NCBI GenBank assembly: GCA_964035575.1
Contig: OZ037921.1
Span: 186,001 to 250,000, forward strand
Origin: Rhynchopus sp. YZ270_cl-10
Taxonomy: Eukaryota > Euglenozoa > Diplonemea > Diplonemida > Diplonemidae
Direction of reading: 5' to 3'
DNA: 64,000 bases
A program made the position numbers and the translations under genes. Shown here piece by piece: positions 32,959 to 43,516 of this stretch (its first letter is position 1; the number at the start of each line of letters is the position of its first letter). The notes beneath the pieces are model-generated. The model searched no databases. It had not been told where the DNA came from and saw nothing but the letters and a program-made list of their open reading frames with translations.

Positions 32959-33873
32959 TTAAGAAGAGCCTTCTACAGTTTCCAGCTGTTCTATTTTGTA
33001 CTGCATCGACGCTTTTTCTACGCGGTAGATTTCGCTTTGGTTTTCGTAGAACTCTACTGTGGTTCGGTGCTTTGATTTGAGATCCTCGCAGACATCGCTC
33101 ATATACGAGAGCGCAGTACGGAGACGGAACAACTCTGCTTTGTCTCGGTCAGCTTGCTTGCCGAGGTCACCTACTTTTTCTTCTAGGGTGTTTTTCAGCG
33201 ATTCGAGAGACCGTTGTTCGATCATTGAGTCCTCCATTTCCCGACGTATGGTTCTGATGTGATCATTAGTCTTTTGAATAAGACGGTTCGTTTCATAAAA
33301 TCCATCCTCCACACTGCTCTCCGCCTCTGCACGCGAAGTAGCTAGTTCATCCTTCAATCTCAAAATCTCGCCCTTCAACTCCGCAACCAAAGAAACGTAT
33401 CCATCGTACTCTCGCTTAACCTTCGACAATAAGGCACCGTACGCAGGAAAGCCTTCTATAAAGAGCCCGAAAAGCTCCTGATGTACTCTTAATTTTGCGT
33501 CATCTGTTCTCGCGATTTTCAGCTCTTTTTGCAAGTGAAGTTCCAGTCGAGTCAACAACGGAGATTTGTTTTCATCAGCCACCAAATTGCCTCCAGGCCA
33601 GCTACTCAACGTCCCAGAGGGCAAACGAAGCCCGTGAGATTGTTCGGAAAAGAGTTTTGTGACAAGCTGGAGTTTCGGCTGTCGTTTCGGAAGGCGTTTC
33701 GGAGAGCATATCGGGATAAAGATGTCGCGTGGTGAGTGGCAGGCCTTCAGCTGCAAGGAGCCCGGGTGGGGGTGTGGGTGGGGGTTGATGGAGGAGGTGC
33801 CCTGTCGAGGGGCGAGCTTCTGCATCAGGTCCGTCCCATCGACCACGTCTGCGAGAGACACACGGGGTCGCAT
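32959..33873 (-). CDS. TSNAXIP1-like coiled-coil protein
   Basis: 304 residues. The N-terminal 90 residues are Pro/Ser/His-rich and probably disordered. Residues about 110-160 (LHLQKELKIAR ... FGLFIEGFPAYGALLSKVKREYD) match the conserved N-terminal block of translin-associated factor X-interacting protein 1, whose signature is F-I-E-x-F-x-x-Y-x-x-L-L-S-x-I-K-x-E-Y. Residues about 160-300 are continuous coiled coil. TSNAXIP1 relatives in ciliates, algae and animals are mostly axonemal or sperm-flagellar proteins, so a flagellar role is likely. An acceptor-like TCTAG lies just above the ATG. Single exon. Confidence 0.75.
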   Translation of the reverse strand: MRPRVSLADVVDGTDLMQKLAPRQGTSSINPHPHPHPGSLQLKACHSPRDIFIPICSPKRLPKRQPKLQLVTKLFSEQSHGLRLPSGTLSSWPGGNLVADENKSPLLTRLELHLQKELKIARTDDAKLRVHQELFGLFIEGFPAYGALLSKVKREYDGYVSLVAELKGEILRLKDELATSRAEAESSVEDGFYETNRLIQKTNDHIRTIRREMEDSMIEQRSLESLKNTLEEKVGDLGKQADRDKAELFRLRTALSYMSDVCEDLKSKHRTTVEFYENQSEIYRVEKASMQYKIEQLETVEGSS

Positions 33874-34506
33874 TGCAACCCTTTTCTAGACATACATAGG
33901 GGGAAAGGTATAGCGGTTCTGTGATGTGTTGGGTGTGGTTGGAAAAAAAAGAAACGTTTTAGAAGATGATCCTAAGCCTCTCGTACTATCTGAAGAAAGG
34001 AAAGTAAAATTTAGTAATTTTTGATATGTGCGCGATGACTCTTTGGGACGCATTGCAAAGAAAAGAAAAGTTTATAAGATGACCCTAAGCCTCTCGTGCT
34101 TAGTCACCTTATCATATTCGTTATCGCGAGACTACATTTGCGCATGAACAATGAACCTAAGCCTTGCTTGGAATTGCACAACTGTATTGTCGGGGATGAT
34201 GTCACATCATCCTGAGTCCTAACTTAATCAAAGAATCGTAAGAGGAACCTTCGCGAGGTTGGAAAAGGTGTGGGGAGTTTTATTTGAAAAATTAAAATAT
34301 GTGGAAAAGGGGGATCATTTGTTAGGTTTATACTCTATCTCCAAGAGGCTCGATTTTTCATGCCGAGCGAGGGAGGGGTAACCACAAAATATACGACCTC
34401 AGTCGCGCTGCCTTTTGACAAAGAGAGGAATGGCTGCAAAGCCCTGGATAGGGGGGGAAAAGAAGAAGGGTTTTTATAAGATGAACCCTAAGCAGCTTGG
34501 CTTAAT
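33874..34506. other. Spacer with three family A hairpins
   Basis: Contains family A copies at about 33963-33994, 34076-34110 and 34478-34503. The last starts within a few bases of the stop codon of the next gene. No coding sequence supported. Confidence 0.5.
34076..34110 (-). repeat. Family A hairpin, reference copy
   Basis: Clearest copy. Plus strand AAGATGACCCTAAGC, loop CTCTCGT, then GCTTAGTCACCTT. CTAAGC pairs with GCTTAG and the flanks AAG.TGA pair with TCACCTT. On the gene-sense (minus) strand the loop reads ACGAGAGG. Confidence 0.85.
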
Positions 34507-34983
34507 TTACAATCGAGTCGGGCTGCCTCCCCCGTCGTAGCTTTTGCAGTAGGATTCCCAATTCATGAAAGTTTGTTGGAGCTTCTGTTGCAGGGCAGGG
34601 TCCATGAGGCGTTGGTTCACTTCGATTTCTTCGTCTTCGAGGAAGCTCATTGCTGTGGAGAACTGTGTGTTGTTTGATGCGTTGGCGAAGGTGCGTAACG
34701 CCTCGCGCCGTGCCTCTGTATCAGTATGCGAGTTGAGCGAACGTCTCATCAGCACCCCTGTCCACTGCAGCCCCAAATCCCGCTCAATCCAGGCCCTATC
34801 CTCCGGCCGTTCTTCCAAATGGCCCTCCACCACATCAACAGCATGTTTGCTTAGTCCCTTGCGCCATTCTAAAAGGCATACACTTCTGCGTAGCATGTCC
34901 CCGGTAAAGGGAGGGGAGGTGGGTAGAGGAGGGGGGTGTCTGTGTTGATGTGTTTTGAAGGTTGTGGTATTGGTAGTGGGCAT
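34507..34983 (-). CDS. Small hypothetical helical protein
   Basis: 158 residues from the ATG at 34983, or about 130 if translation begins at the next Met (34896, MLRRSVCLLEWRKGLSKHAVD). The first 28 residues are Thr/Pro/His-rich and could be leader rather than protein. The remainder is predicted helical and charged (HLEERPEDRAWIERDLGLQWTG; FLEDEEIEVNQRLMDPALQQKL). No recognisable family. A family A hairpin follows directly after the stop codon. Confidence 0.55.
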   Translation of the reverse strand: MPTTNTTTFKTHQHRHPPPLPTSPPFTGDMLRRSVCLLEWRKGLSKHAVDVVEGHLEERPEDRAWIERDLGLQWTGVLMRRSLNSHTDTEARREALRTFANASNNTQFSTAMSFLEDEEIEVNQRLMDPALQQKLQQTFMNWESYCKSYDGGGSPTRL

Positions 34984-36652
34984 GATGGATGGTGTTGACA
35001 GAAAAAAATCAGAGAGCACAGCAACGGTGCTGGTACTGTCTTGCCGGTGCAGAACGCAGCACGGAAGACCACGCTGCTTGCATCTGCCGTGCATCATCGC
35101 CGCCCCTCACACATTTCGCGAGCAGAAGAAGGTCTTTTTCAGACAACAAATTATTGAAAAACATGACCCGTTTTTACAAAATACTTTTGTACGGTACAGA
35201 TACCTCTTTTTTTTTGGGGGGGGTTGTTGTGGGGTCACGTACTGGGAGAGTAATAAAATAAAAGATAAGCGCGCACAGAGGAGAAACGAAGAAAAAGTTT
35301 TGGAAGGGGTTGTGGGACGCTTTCGAAGGACCCGCGCCCTTTGGATGCGAGAACACAAATTCCTTTTTTTGGGGGGGACCCGGGCGGAGGTCTAAAAACG
35401 CAAAAAAAAAAGTTGGCTTGAAATACAAAGCCCTCGGCAGTGTAACTCAAGCTTCAAAAAAAGGGGGTTGAAGATGAATATACCTTGATCATTAAGATGC
35501 GCGCGTCTTAAGCATGAAGGAAAGGGGGTGGTTGAAACCCCATTGAATATCTCCTTTTCAAAAAAATAAAATAAAAGGTGAACCTAAGCCTCTCGTGCTT
35601 TAGCCACCTAAAGAAAAGAGAAAAAAAAAGAATCGATCCGTTGAAGAAAAAAACATGAAATCAAAAGAAGGCACCGCTAAGCTGTGAAAAAATAAATTAC
35701 TCAAATCAACGAGCAATGAATATGAAAAAAGAGAGAAAAAAAAAGGGGGGTTGTTTTCGAGAAAGACCCCCCCTTTTTTTCTCTTTTTTGAAGCTCAACT
35801 TTCCTAATAAAAAACACATTTTGTTCAGATCACCAAAAAAAAAAAACATGCACGCAACACAAGCTTTCTTTAAAAGAGGATTCGGCGGGTTGGGAGGGGG
35901 GGTTGGGGGGGGGACAGCAAAGCATCACCGTGTCGCACCCATTTGCACACCTGCTCCCATGACGCAGTCAGACCCTACAGATGGAGGATCACTGAGACAA
36001 GGATTTAATCAGAATTTTTTATTGTTGATGACCCACACACCCCCCCTCTGGTCACCTATTTGGATGGACGGGCCCTATTTTGCTGGAAATTATTCACCTT
36101 TGGGGGGGAGGGGGTAAATATTTACAATAGCGCAATTTTGAGCATATAATTTTATGGCTCCGTGCTTTTTTTTTTCTTTTGGGGAGTTTTTTTTGTTCAT
36201 TTTTGATGACCTTTCATATTTTTTACTTTGTTTTTGTCCCTCAAGAAAAGAATAGATTATAACGTTCGCAATGTGGGATCAAGATAGAATCCTATAAAGA
36301 AAATCAAAAATAAAAAAGATTTTTTTTTTTTTGTATGTTGATGGAAAGAAAGAAAAGTTTATAAGATGAACCATACACCTCTCATTCTGGTCACCTTGAA
36401 AAACATGCTTCTCCAATAAAACACACCTATAATGAAAGGCTCGAATAATAAACTCCTCCACTTTTACCCCCCCCCCCCCCCCCCCCCTCAATAGTTTTTT
36501 TTTTTCTCATTTTCACCATCAAGAAAGAGAAAAAAAAATTGGGGGAAACTCAACTCATCAGCATCAGCACACCACAAATCAGGGAAAGGGGGGAAACGGA
36601 TTTACAACGCCACTAGGGGCAAAATCAAAAAAAAAAATCAAAAAAAAACAAC
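34984..36652. other. Low-complexity spacer
   Basis: No gene supported. Poly-A, poly-T, poly-G and a poly-C run (about 36467-36488) are frequent. Family A hairpins lie at 35575-35610 and 36363-36397. Confidence 0.5.
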
Positions 36653-37177
36653 CTAGTTATCCCCCACACTGTAGGGCGGGGAGGGCCTGTAGTTGGGGAT
36701 ACGCGCGGGCTTGTCTGCGGCGAAGGTGTGGGTGCTGTGGGCGGTTTCGGGGGTGCAGCCGTAACGCTGGATGTACTTGTTCCTGTAGTCGACCTGCTTG
36801 GTGGGGACAGGGTTGGAGTCGAATCTCCACGGCACTGTCGAGGACGCGTCTGCCTTGCGTCCGGCCTTACCCTGCGGCCTCTCTGCCGGGGGCTGTGTCT
36901 CCAGCCCGCTCATCCCGAAGCACCTACGCCCCTTAGGGCTCCCTGAGTCCTGCTCGGCCGCACCTCCTGCAAGCGGCGCGAACGATCCATCCTGCCCCAC
37001 CGCAAGCGATCCATGTCTAGCAGAGAGGTTCACAACCTTGTGCGTCTTCGGCGCCTTCTTCTCACGCGGGGGGTCAACTTGTCTCACTCCCGGGCGGTAT
37101 CCCTCAGTCTGTTGGGGAAGAGTTGGGGAAGGAGGGAGGGGGGTGTTCGTGTGGCATACCCTTTCTGCGCCGGCCAT
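36653..37177 (-). CDS. Small two-exon hypothetical protein
   Basis: Exon 1 (37160-37177) encodes MAGAER. A 51-base intron (37109-37159) has a GTATGC donor, a pyrimidine-rich body and a CAACAG acceptor. Exon 2 (36653-37108) encodes the rest, giving 157 residues. The intron length is a multiple of three with no internal stop, so it would be hidden in a naive frame reading. The protein is rich in Pro, Gly, Arg and Lys, with VPWRFDSNPVPTKQVDYRNKYIQRYG and IPNYRPSPPYSVGDN near the end. Short Tyr/Pro motifs of this kind occur in microtubule-associated flagellar proteins, but no family is identified. Confidence 0.6.
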   Translation of the reverse strand: MAGAERVCHTNTPLPPSPTLPQQTEGYRPGVRQVDPPREKKAPKTHKVVNLSARHGSLAVGQDGSFAPLAGGAAEQDSGSPKGRRCFGMSGLETQPPAERPQGKAGRKADASSTVPWRFDSNPVPTKQVDYRNKYIQRYGCTPETAHSTHTFAADKPARIPNYRPSPPYSVGDN

Positions 37178-37781
37178 GATGGGGTTCCTCTGGGAGGGTG
37201 CGTGCTGGTAGTTGCGGCGTGTGCTGGCGGAGGATGGGCGCTGTAGGGGGTGGGGGGGCGATGTGGCAAAGGTGTCATGAAAGAAGCAGCTGAGCAAAAA
37301 CAAAAACAAAAAAAAACAAAAAGGAAAGAAAGGGATCATTTGGGAGGGAAGTGGACGTCAACAACGTACGATAAGGCGAGAGACTAGCTCACCAAGCAAA
37401 AACCTCCCACAAGCGTGCTCCAATTCACCCTCTGACAACGGCCGCACTCATGCGGTTCAAAGCAACTGTACCAACCAACACCAACACCCAATGTGCCCTG
37501 TCAGCAGTGGCCTATCTGGCGTGAGACGGTTCTGGGGGTGCAGCTGAAGGCGAACGGAGCAGGAGAAGCGCACACTCAGGATGTAAAACCCAAAGCGACA
37601 CTGAGTCACATGCTCAAAAGGCGTGCGGCAAACCAAAGGAACCGCGGACGGAACTACTGTCCAGCAAGTCACTGAAGTACATGCTGATGGAGCAACCCCA
37701 GATACATCGGCGAAGCTGACGGAGGCCAGCCTGCGACCTCGTGAGGAACACCGCCTGCTGAGAAGACACAGACAAAAAACC
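37178..37781. other. Spacer, possible decayed coding piece
   Basis: About 600 bases. The segment 37520-37790 has balanced base composition and short plus-strand frames (for example one reading TVLGVQLKANGAGEAHTQD), but no start, stop and splice set makes a convincing gene. It may be a decayed coding fragment or the 3' UTR of the next gene. Confidence 0.3.
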
Positions 37782-38385
37782 TTAATCCTTAATGTTGATC
37801 TTGTTGATGTACTCCCGTATAACATAGAGGACAATATCTGGGCCCAACGCAAACGGATTTGTTTGCAAGAAGGCAGCCACTCAAAAAAGAAACCAATATA
37901 ATAACAATTGCCACACCTCCTCCTCGTAGTACAGAGACGAGTTGTTTCCCTTCCCTGCGTCGCCACCACGCTTGCCCTTGGCGCGTGCCTTGAGGCCCTC
38001 CTCCTTGTCTTTTGCCGCCTCCACTGTCTTCAGGCTCTGCTGCCAGTCCTGTGGGTGATGGGGGGAATGGGGAGGGACGGGGGAGGGATGAGGGGGGAGA
38101 GGGGCAATGCAATATTTCCTGTTTCCCAACACCACATCTGGGAACGTCCCTCCCTGCAAGAAGCTGTGAGTGGGGTACTCTGTACCCCCCTGGGAAGACA
38201 GCTGGCAGCTCTTCACCCGAAGGTTGGGTGAGATGGGGTAGGGGGAGAACGGCTTGCGCCCACTCTTAGTTACGAGTGGCGCGACATACATTGCGCTTGG
38301 ACATTTCCTTGTCCCAGTCTCCCTGTGTCGTCTCCGCGAACAGGTTGGTCTGCCCCGAAGGGATGGGTGCACGGGTGATTGTCAT
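37782..38385 (-). CDS. Multi-exon small hypothetical protein
   Basis: Exon 1 (38290-38385) encodes MTITRAPIPSGQTNLFAE through MSKRN and ends at a GTATGT donor. A further coding block ends near GGTFPD (about 38120). The next exon (37917-38048) follows a long pyrimidine tract and CACCCACAG and encodes DWQQSLKTVEAAKDKEEGLK ... SLYYEEE. The last block (37782-37879) encodes AAFLQTNPFALGPDIVLYVI ... INIKD and a TAA. The acceptor of intron 1 is ambiguous: the nearest AG would leave a 25-base intron. The last two blocks are separated by 36 bases that lack GT-AG ends in the frame needed. A strong acceptor (CTCGCAG, AG at 38409-38410) lies 23 bases above the ATG. Family unknown. Confidence 0.6.
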
Positions 38386-39587
38386 AGTGTTTTGTTGTTG
38401 TTGTTTTTCTGCGAGGAGATTGAGAAAGGGGAAGACGAGAGGGTTGTTGAGGGTGTGGAATGATGGTTCATAACCTGAGAAAGATCTGCAGAAAACCCTG
38501 CCAGAATGCATAAATGATGCCATCTGAGAAGAGAAGTGAAGGGGGTAAGGGAAAGTGGGAAAAAGATGAACTAAAAAAAGAAGGTGTCGCTGTGCCAGAT
38601 AGCTTCAAAAAGAATGAATCGCCCATTGGCGCCAGAATGGGGAACAGGGATCTGTACAATTTGCCATAATGCTCTTCAGTTTTTATTTTATTTTTTTTGC
38701 AGTGTTTCCCAGTTTTCTCACGTAACTCTGAAAACAGGTGAGATTTTGCGGTTTTAGGGGTTGTAGAGGTTTGGCGAGCCCGGGCGCGTTTTCAAGTTCT
38801 GTTGCGGGGATTTTTTTTCGCATTTCCGAGCTGATCCCGGATTGTGATGGGGTCATTTTGGAAAAATGGTCAACTTGTTCCAGCTTTGGTCAAGTTGCAT
38901 TTTTTGGCTGTAAAAAATAATATAAAATGGCGCCAAAGGCGAAAAGTTACCTATGTCTCTTTGTTGATGCTCGCTTTGTTGCATTGAACCATCTACACCA
39001 ATTTCAGCCCCAAAATCTCACCGTGGGAAACCCTGTGTTTTTTTTTTTTTGTCTAGGTTTTGTAAAAAAAAGCACAACGAAAACACTTTATGGGGAGATC
39101 CGGATGCCCCCACTTTTGTTACATTATCTCTTTTTGGCCCCGATTTTATTGTCCCTTTGTCAAAATCTCTTTGTTTTTCTTTTTGTCTATTTTTCCTGCA
39201 TTTTTTATTCTCTTCTTTGTACTTTCTTTTGTTTTGGTTGTTGTTAGATAAGCTCAATCGCCTATCGAGTTCTGTGAATAGCACGGAACTCCTTTTCATG
39301 TGTATCCATGGAAAACAGTATCATATGTGATACCGGGAAAAATTTTGAAAAAAGGTGTCGTTTGAGAAAAACAAACAAACGGACGCGCTGTGTGAAAAAC
39401 GAGTGTTTCTCTGCGCGTGATATTTTGTGGGGAAGAATAAAACATTATGAAAAAAGCTCGTTGCGTTCCCACTATCGTTTCCGCTGCGCTCTCACTAGCG
39501 TTCCCACTCCATTCGGTTTTCTCTTACTTAAAAAAAAGAAAAAAAAAACATTTTTGTACATTCCTCTGCGAATTTCCACCTCATATT
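38386..39587. other. Spacer
   Basis: No gene supported. AT-rich with poly-T runs. A block at 39007-39030 (CCAAAATCTCACCGTGGGAA) recurs with changes at about 50108-50133, so it is probably another short dispersed repeat. Confidence 0.4.
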
Positions 39588-40373
39588 TTACTTGCGCGAT
39601 CCGGACGAAGACGGCGAATTTGGGAAGATGGACGCGAGGACTGAGTTGGAGAGGTTGATGCTCCTGCGGAGGGCTGCTGCTGTAGGGGAGAGGTCTTCGT
39701 CAGACACGACGTCTTTGTACTGTTCTGCGTCTGTCTCGGCGAGTCGTGCCTGCAGCTCTTTGTTGCGCTCGCGCAGGTCGTTCGCCTCCAGCTCGCGACT
39801 ACGCAGCTCCACAGACTGCTGATCCAGCATCGCCCGCCCCGTACGCTCCAAGCTCTCCGCCTTCTCCTGCCACTTCTTCCGTTCACGGCGCTCTTTCGAC
39901 ATCCCTCGTCGCTCTTCTTCCAGCTCCGTCGAAAGACGTTCGATTCTCTTGTCACCGCTGCCAACAAGCATGCGCAACTCCTCCGTCTCCAAGAGCTGTA
40001 GGTGGTGGCTCTTGGCGTGGCTTTTCCGTTTTGCGATCTCGCTTTCAACCAGCGTTTTGAGCTGCTTTCTGAGGTTAAAAAACAAGGGGTGGGGAGTAAG
40101 AAAAGCGTTATGAGATAACAGAAATGAATCTTCCGTAGAAAAGAAAGTATGACTGCATGTGACCTCTCGTGCACACACACATCAACACGGTACCATATTC
40201 AGCGCAAGAAGTTACCCCATACTAATTAAACACACCAAACACCAACAGACTACATACCTGGCAACCTCCAGCCTCCCCACCTGCGAGATGAGCCCTTTGT
40301 TCTCCTCACGCAGCTCCTCTATCGACGACGTGTACGAACACGAGCACATCGCAGAGAGGGGTGTCTGCCCCAT
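39588..40373 (-). CDS. Two-exon coiled-coil protein
   Basis: Exon 1 (40258-40373) starts MGQTPLSAMCSCSY and ends in LEVA plus AG; the donor is GTATGT (40257-40252). Intron 40069-40257 is 189 bases and ends in a pyrimidine tract plus CTCAG. Exon 2 (39588-40068) restores the frame (A completing AGA, then KQLKTLVESE), giving 198 residues. Both sides of the junction are charged coiled coil (SIEELREENKGLISQVGRLE before; ETEELRMLVGSGDKRIERLS after), which supports the splice. The C-terminus is Ser-rich (SPSSSGSRK). Likely a structural or cytoskeletal protein. No family recognised. Confidence 0.75.
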
Positions 40374-41156
40374 CTTGCTGAGGGGCTACGAAGGCAGCGA
40401 TACGGGGTAAAGGAAGGGGAGCAGCGGCAAGGCAAGAAGGGGGCAGAGGCACACCAGGCGGGGCACAACGTCACACACACACCCTCTCTTCACACCCCGC
40501 TGTGCAAAGAGAGAGAGAGCGGAACAACAACACCAACAGAGTTTCAAAAAAGGGAAAGTGAAGCAAGATGGGGAGGGGAGTGGGGGGGAAACGGTCTCAA
40601 GTATTAATGCGTGTAACTGTTGAGACTCGTTGGGGGGTGGAGTGTGGAGGGGTGTGTATTGAGCGTAGTGTATAATATCTGTTTAGGGGTGTGTGGGGTA
40701 GGGGGGGACCGACCCTGGATATCCTAAAGGATTTTTGTTCATTTTTTAGTTTTTTTTCCCCCCAAAATTAGGCCTTGCTCTCCACAGAAACACGCTAATA
40801 AGGAGTCAGCATAGTTGGTGCGTCTGCTTGGGGAAGCAGAACCTAGAGGTGTGCGAAATAGAGAACAAAGACCTTGGCGCCACAACGGTGGTGATACTAA
40901 CAACAGCTTCGGCAAAGATCGGGGCAGAAACGCCAGCATGCAAATACGGTTATTGTAGGTATCCGCACAGAGTGCACGCGGCTTCACGAAAAACCTTCAA
41001 CCTGACTGCACACGAGAAAAATGGTAGTATCAAAGCGCTACAACGCAAAGGGGGGGACTACTTTATCCCAATCCCATTTCTTTTTTTCGTTCGGACAGAG
41101 GGCAATGCTCTGTGGAGGGCTAGGGGGGGATGCAAAAACAAGAAACCCAATCAACA
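40374..41156. other. Spacer
   Basis: No gene supported. Mixed composition with G-rich and poly-T runs around 40570-40770. No dispersed repeat recognised. Confidence 0.4.
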
Positions 41157-41913
41157 CTATGACGGACGTTGTTGACGGACACCAGTTGAGATATAGGCAC
41201 GGATGATCTTCACTTCGTCCTTCGGTCTGTCCTGCTCGACGGGGACAGCACCGATACGCTTCAGGACACGCATGCCACGTGTTAGACGGCCAAAGATGGT
41301 GTGCTTTCCGTCCAACCAATCGGCAGGGCCCAAGGTAATAAAAAACTGCGACCCGTTTGTGTTGGGTCCGCTGTTCGCCATTGACACAATGCCCGCTCCA
41401 GTGTGCTTCAGGGCACGTGAGACCTCGTCTGCAAAAGGTTCGCCCCAGCAGGACTTCCCGCCACGCCCTGTCCCGGTAGGGTCACCCAGCTGCACCATGA
41501 AGTCGGCGATCACACGGTGTGAGATGGTGTTGTCGTAGTACCTGAGGGGGGCGGTTAATGGAAAAAAAGGTGGCAACAAAAAATGGTTGGCTCTCTCTGT
41601 ATTGCTTTGGCTTTTGTTTTTTGCCGAAAAAGGCATCTTAGTTTGGTGTTAACTGAGGTGTGTGAGGGAAAGGGGTGGGAGGGAGCCTACCAGGGAGGAA
41701 GGAGGAAATATGCATACTTTCGTTCGACAAGTTTGACAAAGTTTTCAACAGTCTTCGGTGCGTGCTCAGGGTAGAACTCAATCTGTGGAATTGATGTTAT
41801 TCAAAAATGAACAAAAAAAAAAATACGAAAAAGAAGTTTAAAAAAAACAAACAAAATAACAATACCTCCAGTTCCCCCATCGTTGTCTCAAGAACGACTG
41901 TCTTTTGCGCCAT
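41157..41913 (-). CDS. PPIL1: Cyclophilin, PPIL1 type (three exons)
   Basis: A peptidyl-prolyl cis-trans isomerase of the short spliceosome-associated PPIL1 class. Exon 1 (41866-41913) encodes [16 protein letters not shown]; exon 2 (41718-41782) encodes [21 protein letters not shown]; exon 3 (41157-41541) encodes [20 protein letters not shown] through the TAG. Both junctions keep frame (phases 0 and 2). Introns are 83 and 176 bases with GTATTG and GTATGC donors and CACAG and CTCAG acceptors. The product has 165 residues, matching human PPIL1 (166). Catalytic Arg (SHRVI.DFM), the GSQFFIT core and the cyclosporin-contact Trp ([11 protein letters not shown]) are all present. PPIL1 binds SKIP in the activated spliceosome, in keeping with an intron-bearing genome. 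An acceptor-like ATCTCAG lies at 41948-41954. Confidence 0.95.
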
Positions 41914-42506
41914 TGTTATTTTTTTACTGCCTTTGCAGGGCTCTTTCCTGAGATGTGTTTGATGAGATTAGAGGGCGGGGGCGGGGTACAATGCTTAAAA
42001 CCGGGTTAAAAAAAAAATCCAACTTTTTTTTTTGTAGTTAGTGCAGAGACCTCTAAACGGATGTAGGCATAAACTGGGAAGGCAATAGGTTATCACAAAC
42101 ACCCTCTCTGAGAGCATAGCACCACAAAGGACAATACAAAACAAAAAAATGAAGTTATTGATGCAGCCTCCGACTGACCCACTGTACGATGCCAGCCATC
42201 CCGGATGAAAGCACCCTAAACAAAAAAAAAAAACAAACTTGAAAAACGATAAATGTGCCTCTCACGCACCACATCTCTAATAATGTAAGGTTAGGAGCCA
42301 CACCCTATTGGGGTCATACTCTGCGCAAGAATTACCCCCTATTAAATATCAAATTCTCTCTTTCTCTCTCATTTCTCTCTCTCTCTCTCTCAAGCAAACG
42401 TTCTCCAGATTCTCCGAATTGCTAGGTCGAACAACCCTGGCGGTATTGTGATAAATGCCATAATATTCACCATACAGCCACCACCACCCTTTTTCCCCTT
42501 CTAACA
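41914..42506. other. Spacer
   Basis: No gene supported. Holds a family C block at 42151-42214 and a CT-rich microsatellite at about 42356-42392. Confidence 0.5.
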
Positions 42507-43337
42507 TCATTCATCTAACTGCAGGAAAACACACGCGATCTTCATGGACCTGTACGAAGGGTCATAGAGGTTTGGTGGGCATGGGGTAAGCTTTAGCCCA
42601 GAGTCGACTGCTTTCACCTGCTCAAGGAGAACCGGCCAGCCCTCCCTTTGGGTGGGGCTTGCGACAAGACAGAGTGGTGGGTCTTCCTCCGCTTTGCTCT
42701 TCTCCAGGAGACCACGCACTGTAGTGAGCAATAAAGGCACTGTAAACGCACGCATGCACACATCCACCGCGACAACAAGCCCTATGGGGTGTGCCAACCC
42801 CTCCACCACGCTGTCCAAATGCTCCTGCAAACCCCATTCCAACGTCGATGAGGTAACGGAAGGGGGCATGTTGTTCGAGCGAAGGTTGTCTTCAAGGTGC
42901 GGGACGACCTGGGAGAGATCCGTGCAAACGACCTCCGCTGCGCCCAGATGAGACGCTAGCATGCCAAGCAGGCCGCACCCAGCACCCAGCTCCACCACAC
43001 TCCTCCGCGGGCTGATATTGAAGGAGGCTTTACTGTGCTCCAACGCCTTGCAAATCATAAAGCAACTATCCCAAAGACGGTTTCCAAGCCCGGTACAATT
43101 CTCAGTAATGACCAGGCTTCTACCATCACCCAGGGTATACGTATACCCACCCTCATCAAAGGAGCCAGACGTGGCCGCAGAGCGGTTCTCCCTCTCCCAG
43201 CTTTGGATGTTCTGTGGGGCATGCGGCGTGGCCTGTGCGGTGGCCATACGCGTCTGGAGCATGCTATCCAACATGGCAACAACCTCACTGCGGGTGGCTG
43301 ACATAATGGAAGAGAAGGAGGAGGAGGGTTGGGACAA
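42507..43337 (-). CDS. METTL21-like protein-lysine methyltransferase
   Basis: 276 residues from 43337, or 265 from the next ATG (43304). A seven-beta-strand methyltransferase of the Methyltransf_16 family. GNRLWDSCFMICKALE matches the family's G-x-x-x-W-(D/E)-x-x-x-x-L block. VVELGAGCGLLGMLASHLGA is the S-adenosylmethionine-binding motif I, and VVCTDLSQVVPHLEDNLRSN the post-I acidic loop. VVAVDVCM holds the position of motif post-II. Members methylate lysines on chaperones and translation factors; the substrate here cannot be told. No introns are needed. Confidence 0.85.
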   Translation of the reverse strand: MSQPSSSFSSIMSATRSEVVAMLDSMLQTRMATAQATPHAPQNIQSWERENRSAATSGSFDEGGYTYTLGDGRSLVITENCTGLGNRLWDSCFMICKALEHSKASFNISPRRSVVELGAGCGLLGMLASHLGAAEVVCTDLSQVVPHLEDNLRSNNMPPSVTSSTLEWGLQEHLDSVVEGLAHPIGLVVAVDVCMRAFTVPLLLTTVRGLLEKSKAEEDPPLCLVASPTQREGWPVLLEQVKAVDSGLKLTPCPPNLYDPSYRSMKIACVFLQLDE

Positions 43338-43516
43338 AAAAATACTAATAGCGTTCGACAGGAAGGGAAAAGGGAAAAAAATAACAGGAGAGGGGGAGAG
43401 TTTTGTTGTACGCTACCAAAAAGTTTTGGTTGAAATACAAAAAGCCCTCTCAAGATTTAAAGAGGGAAGTTAGTAAGATGAACTGTGCTTAGTATAAAGC
43501 GGGTGGGTGGAGGGGG

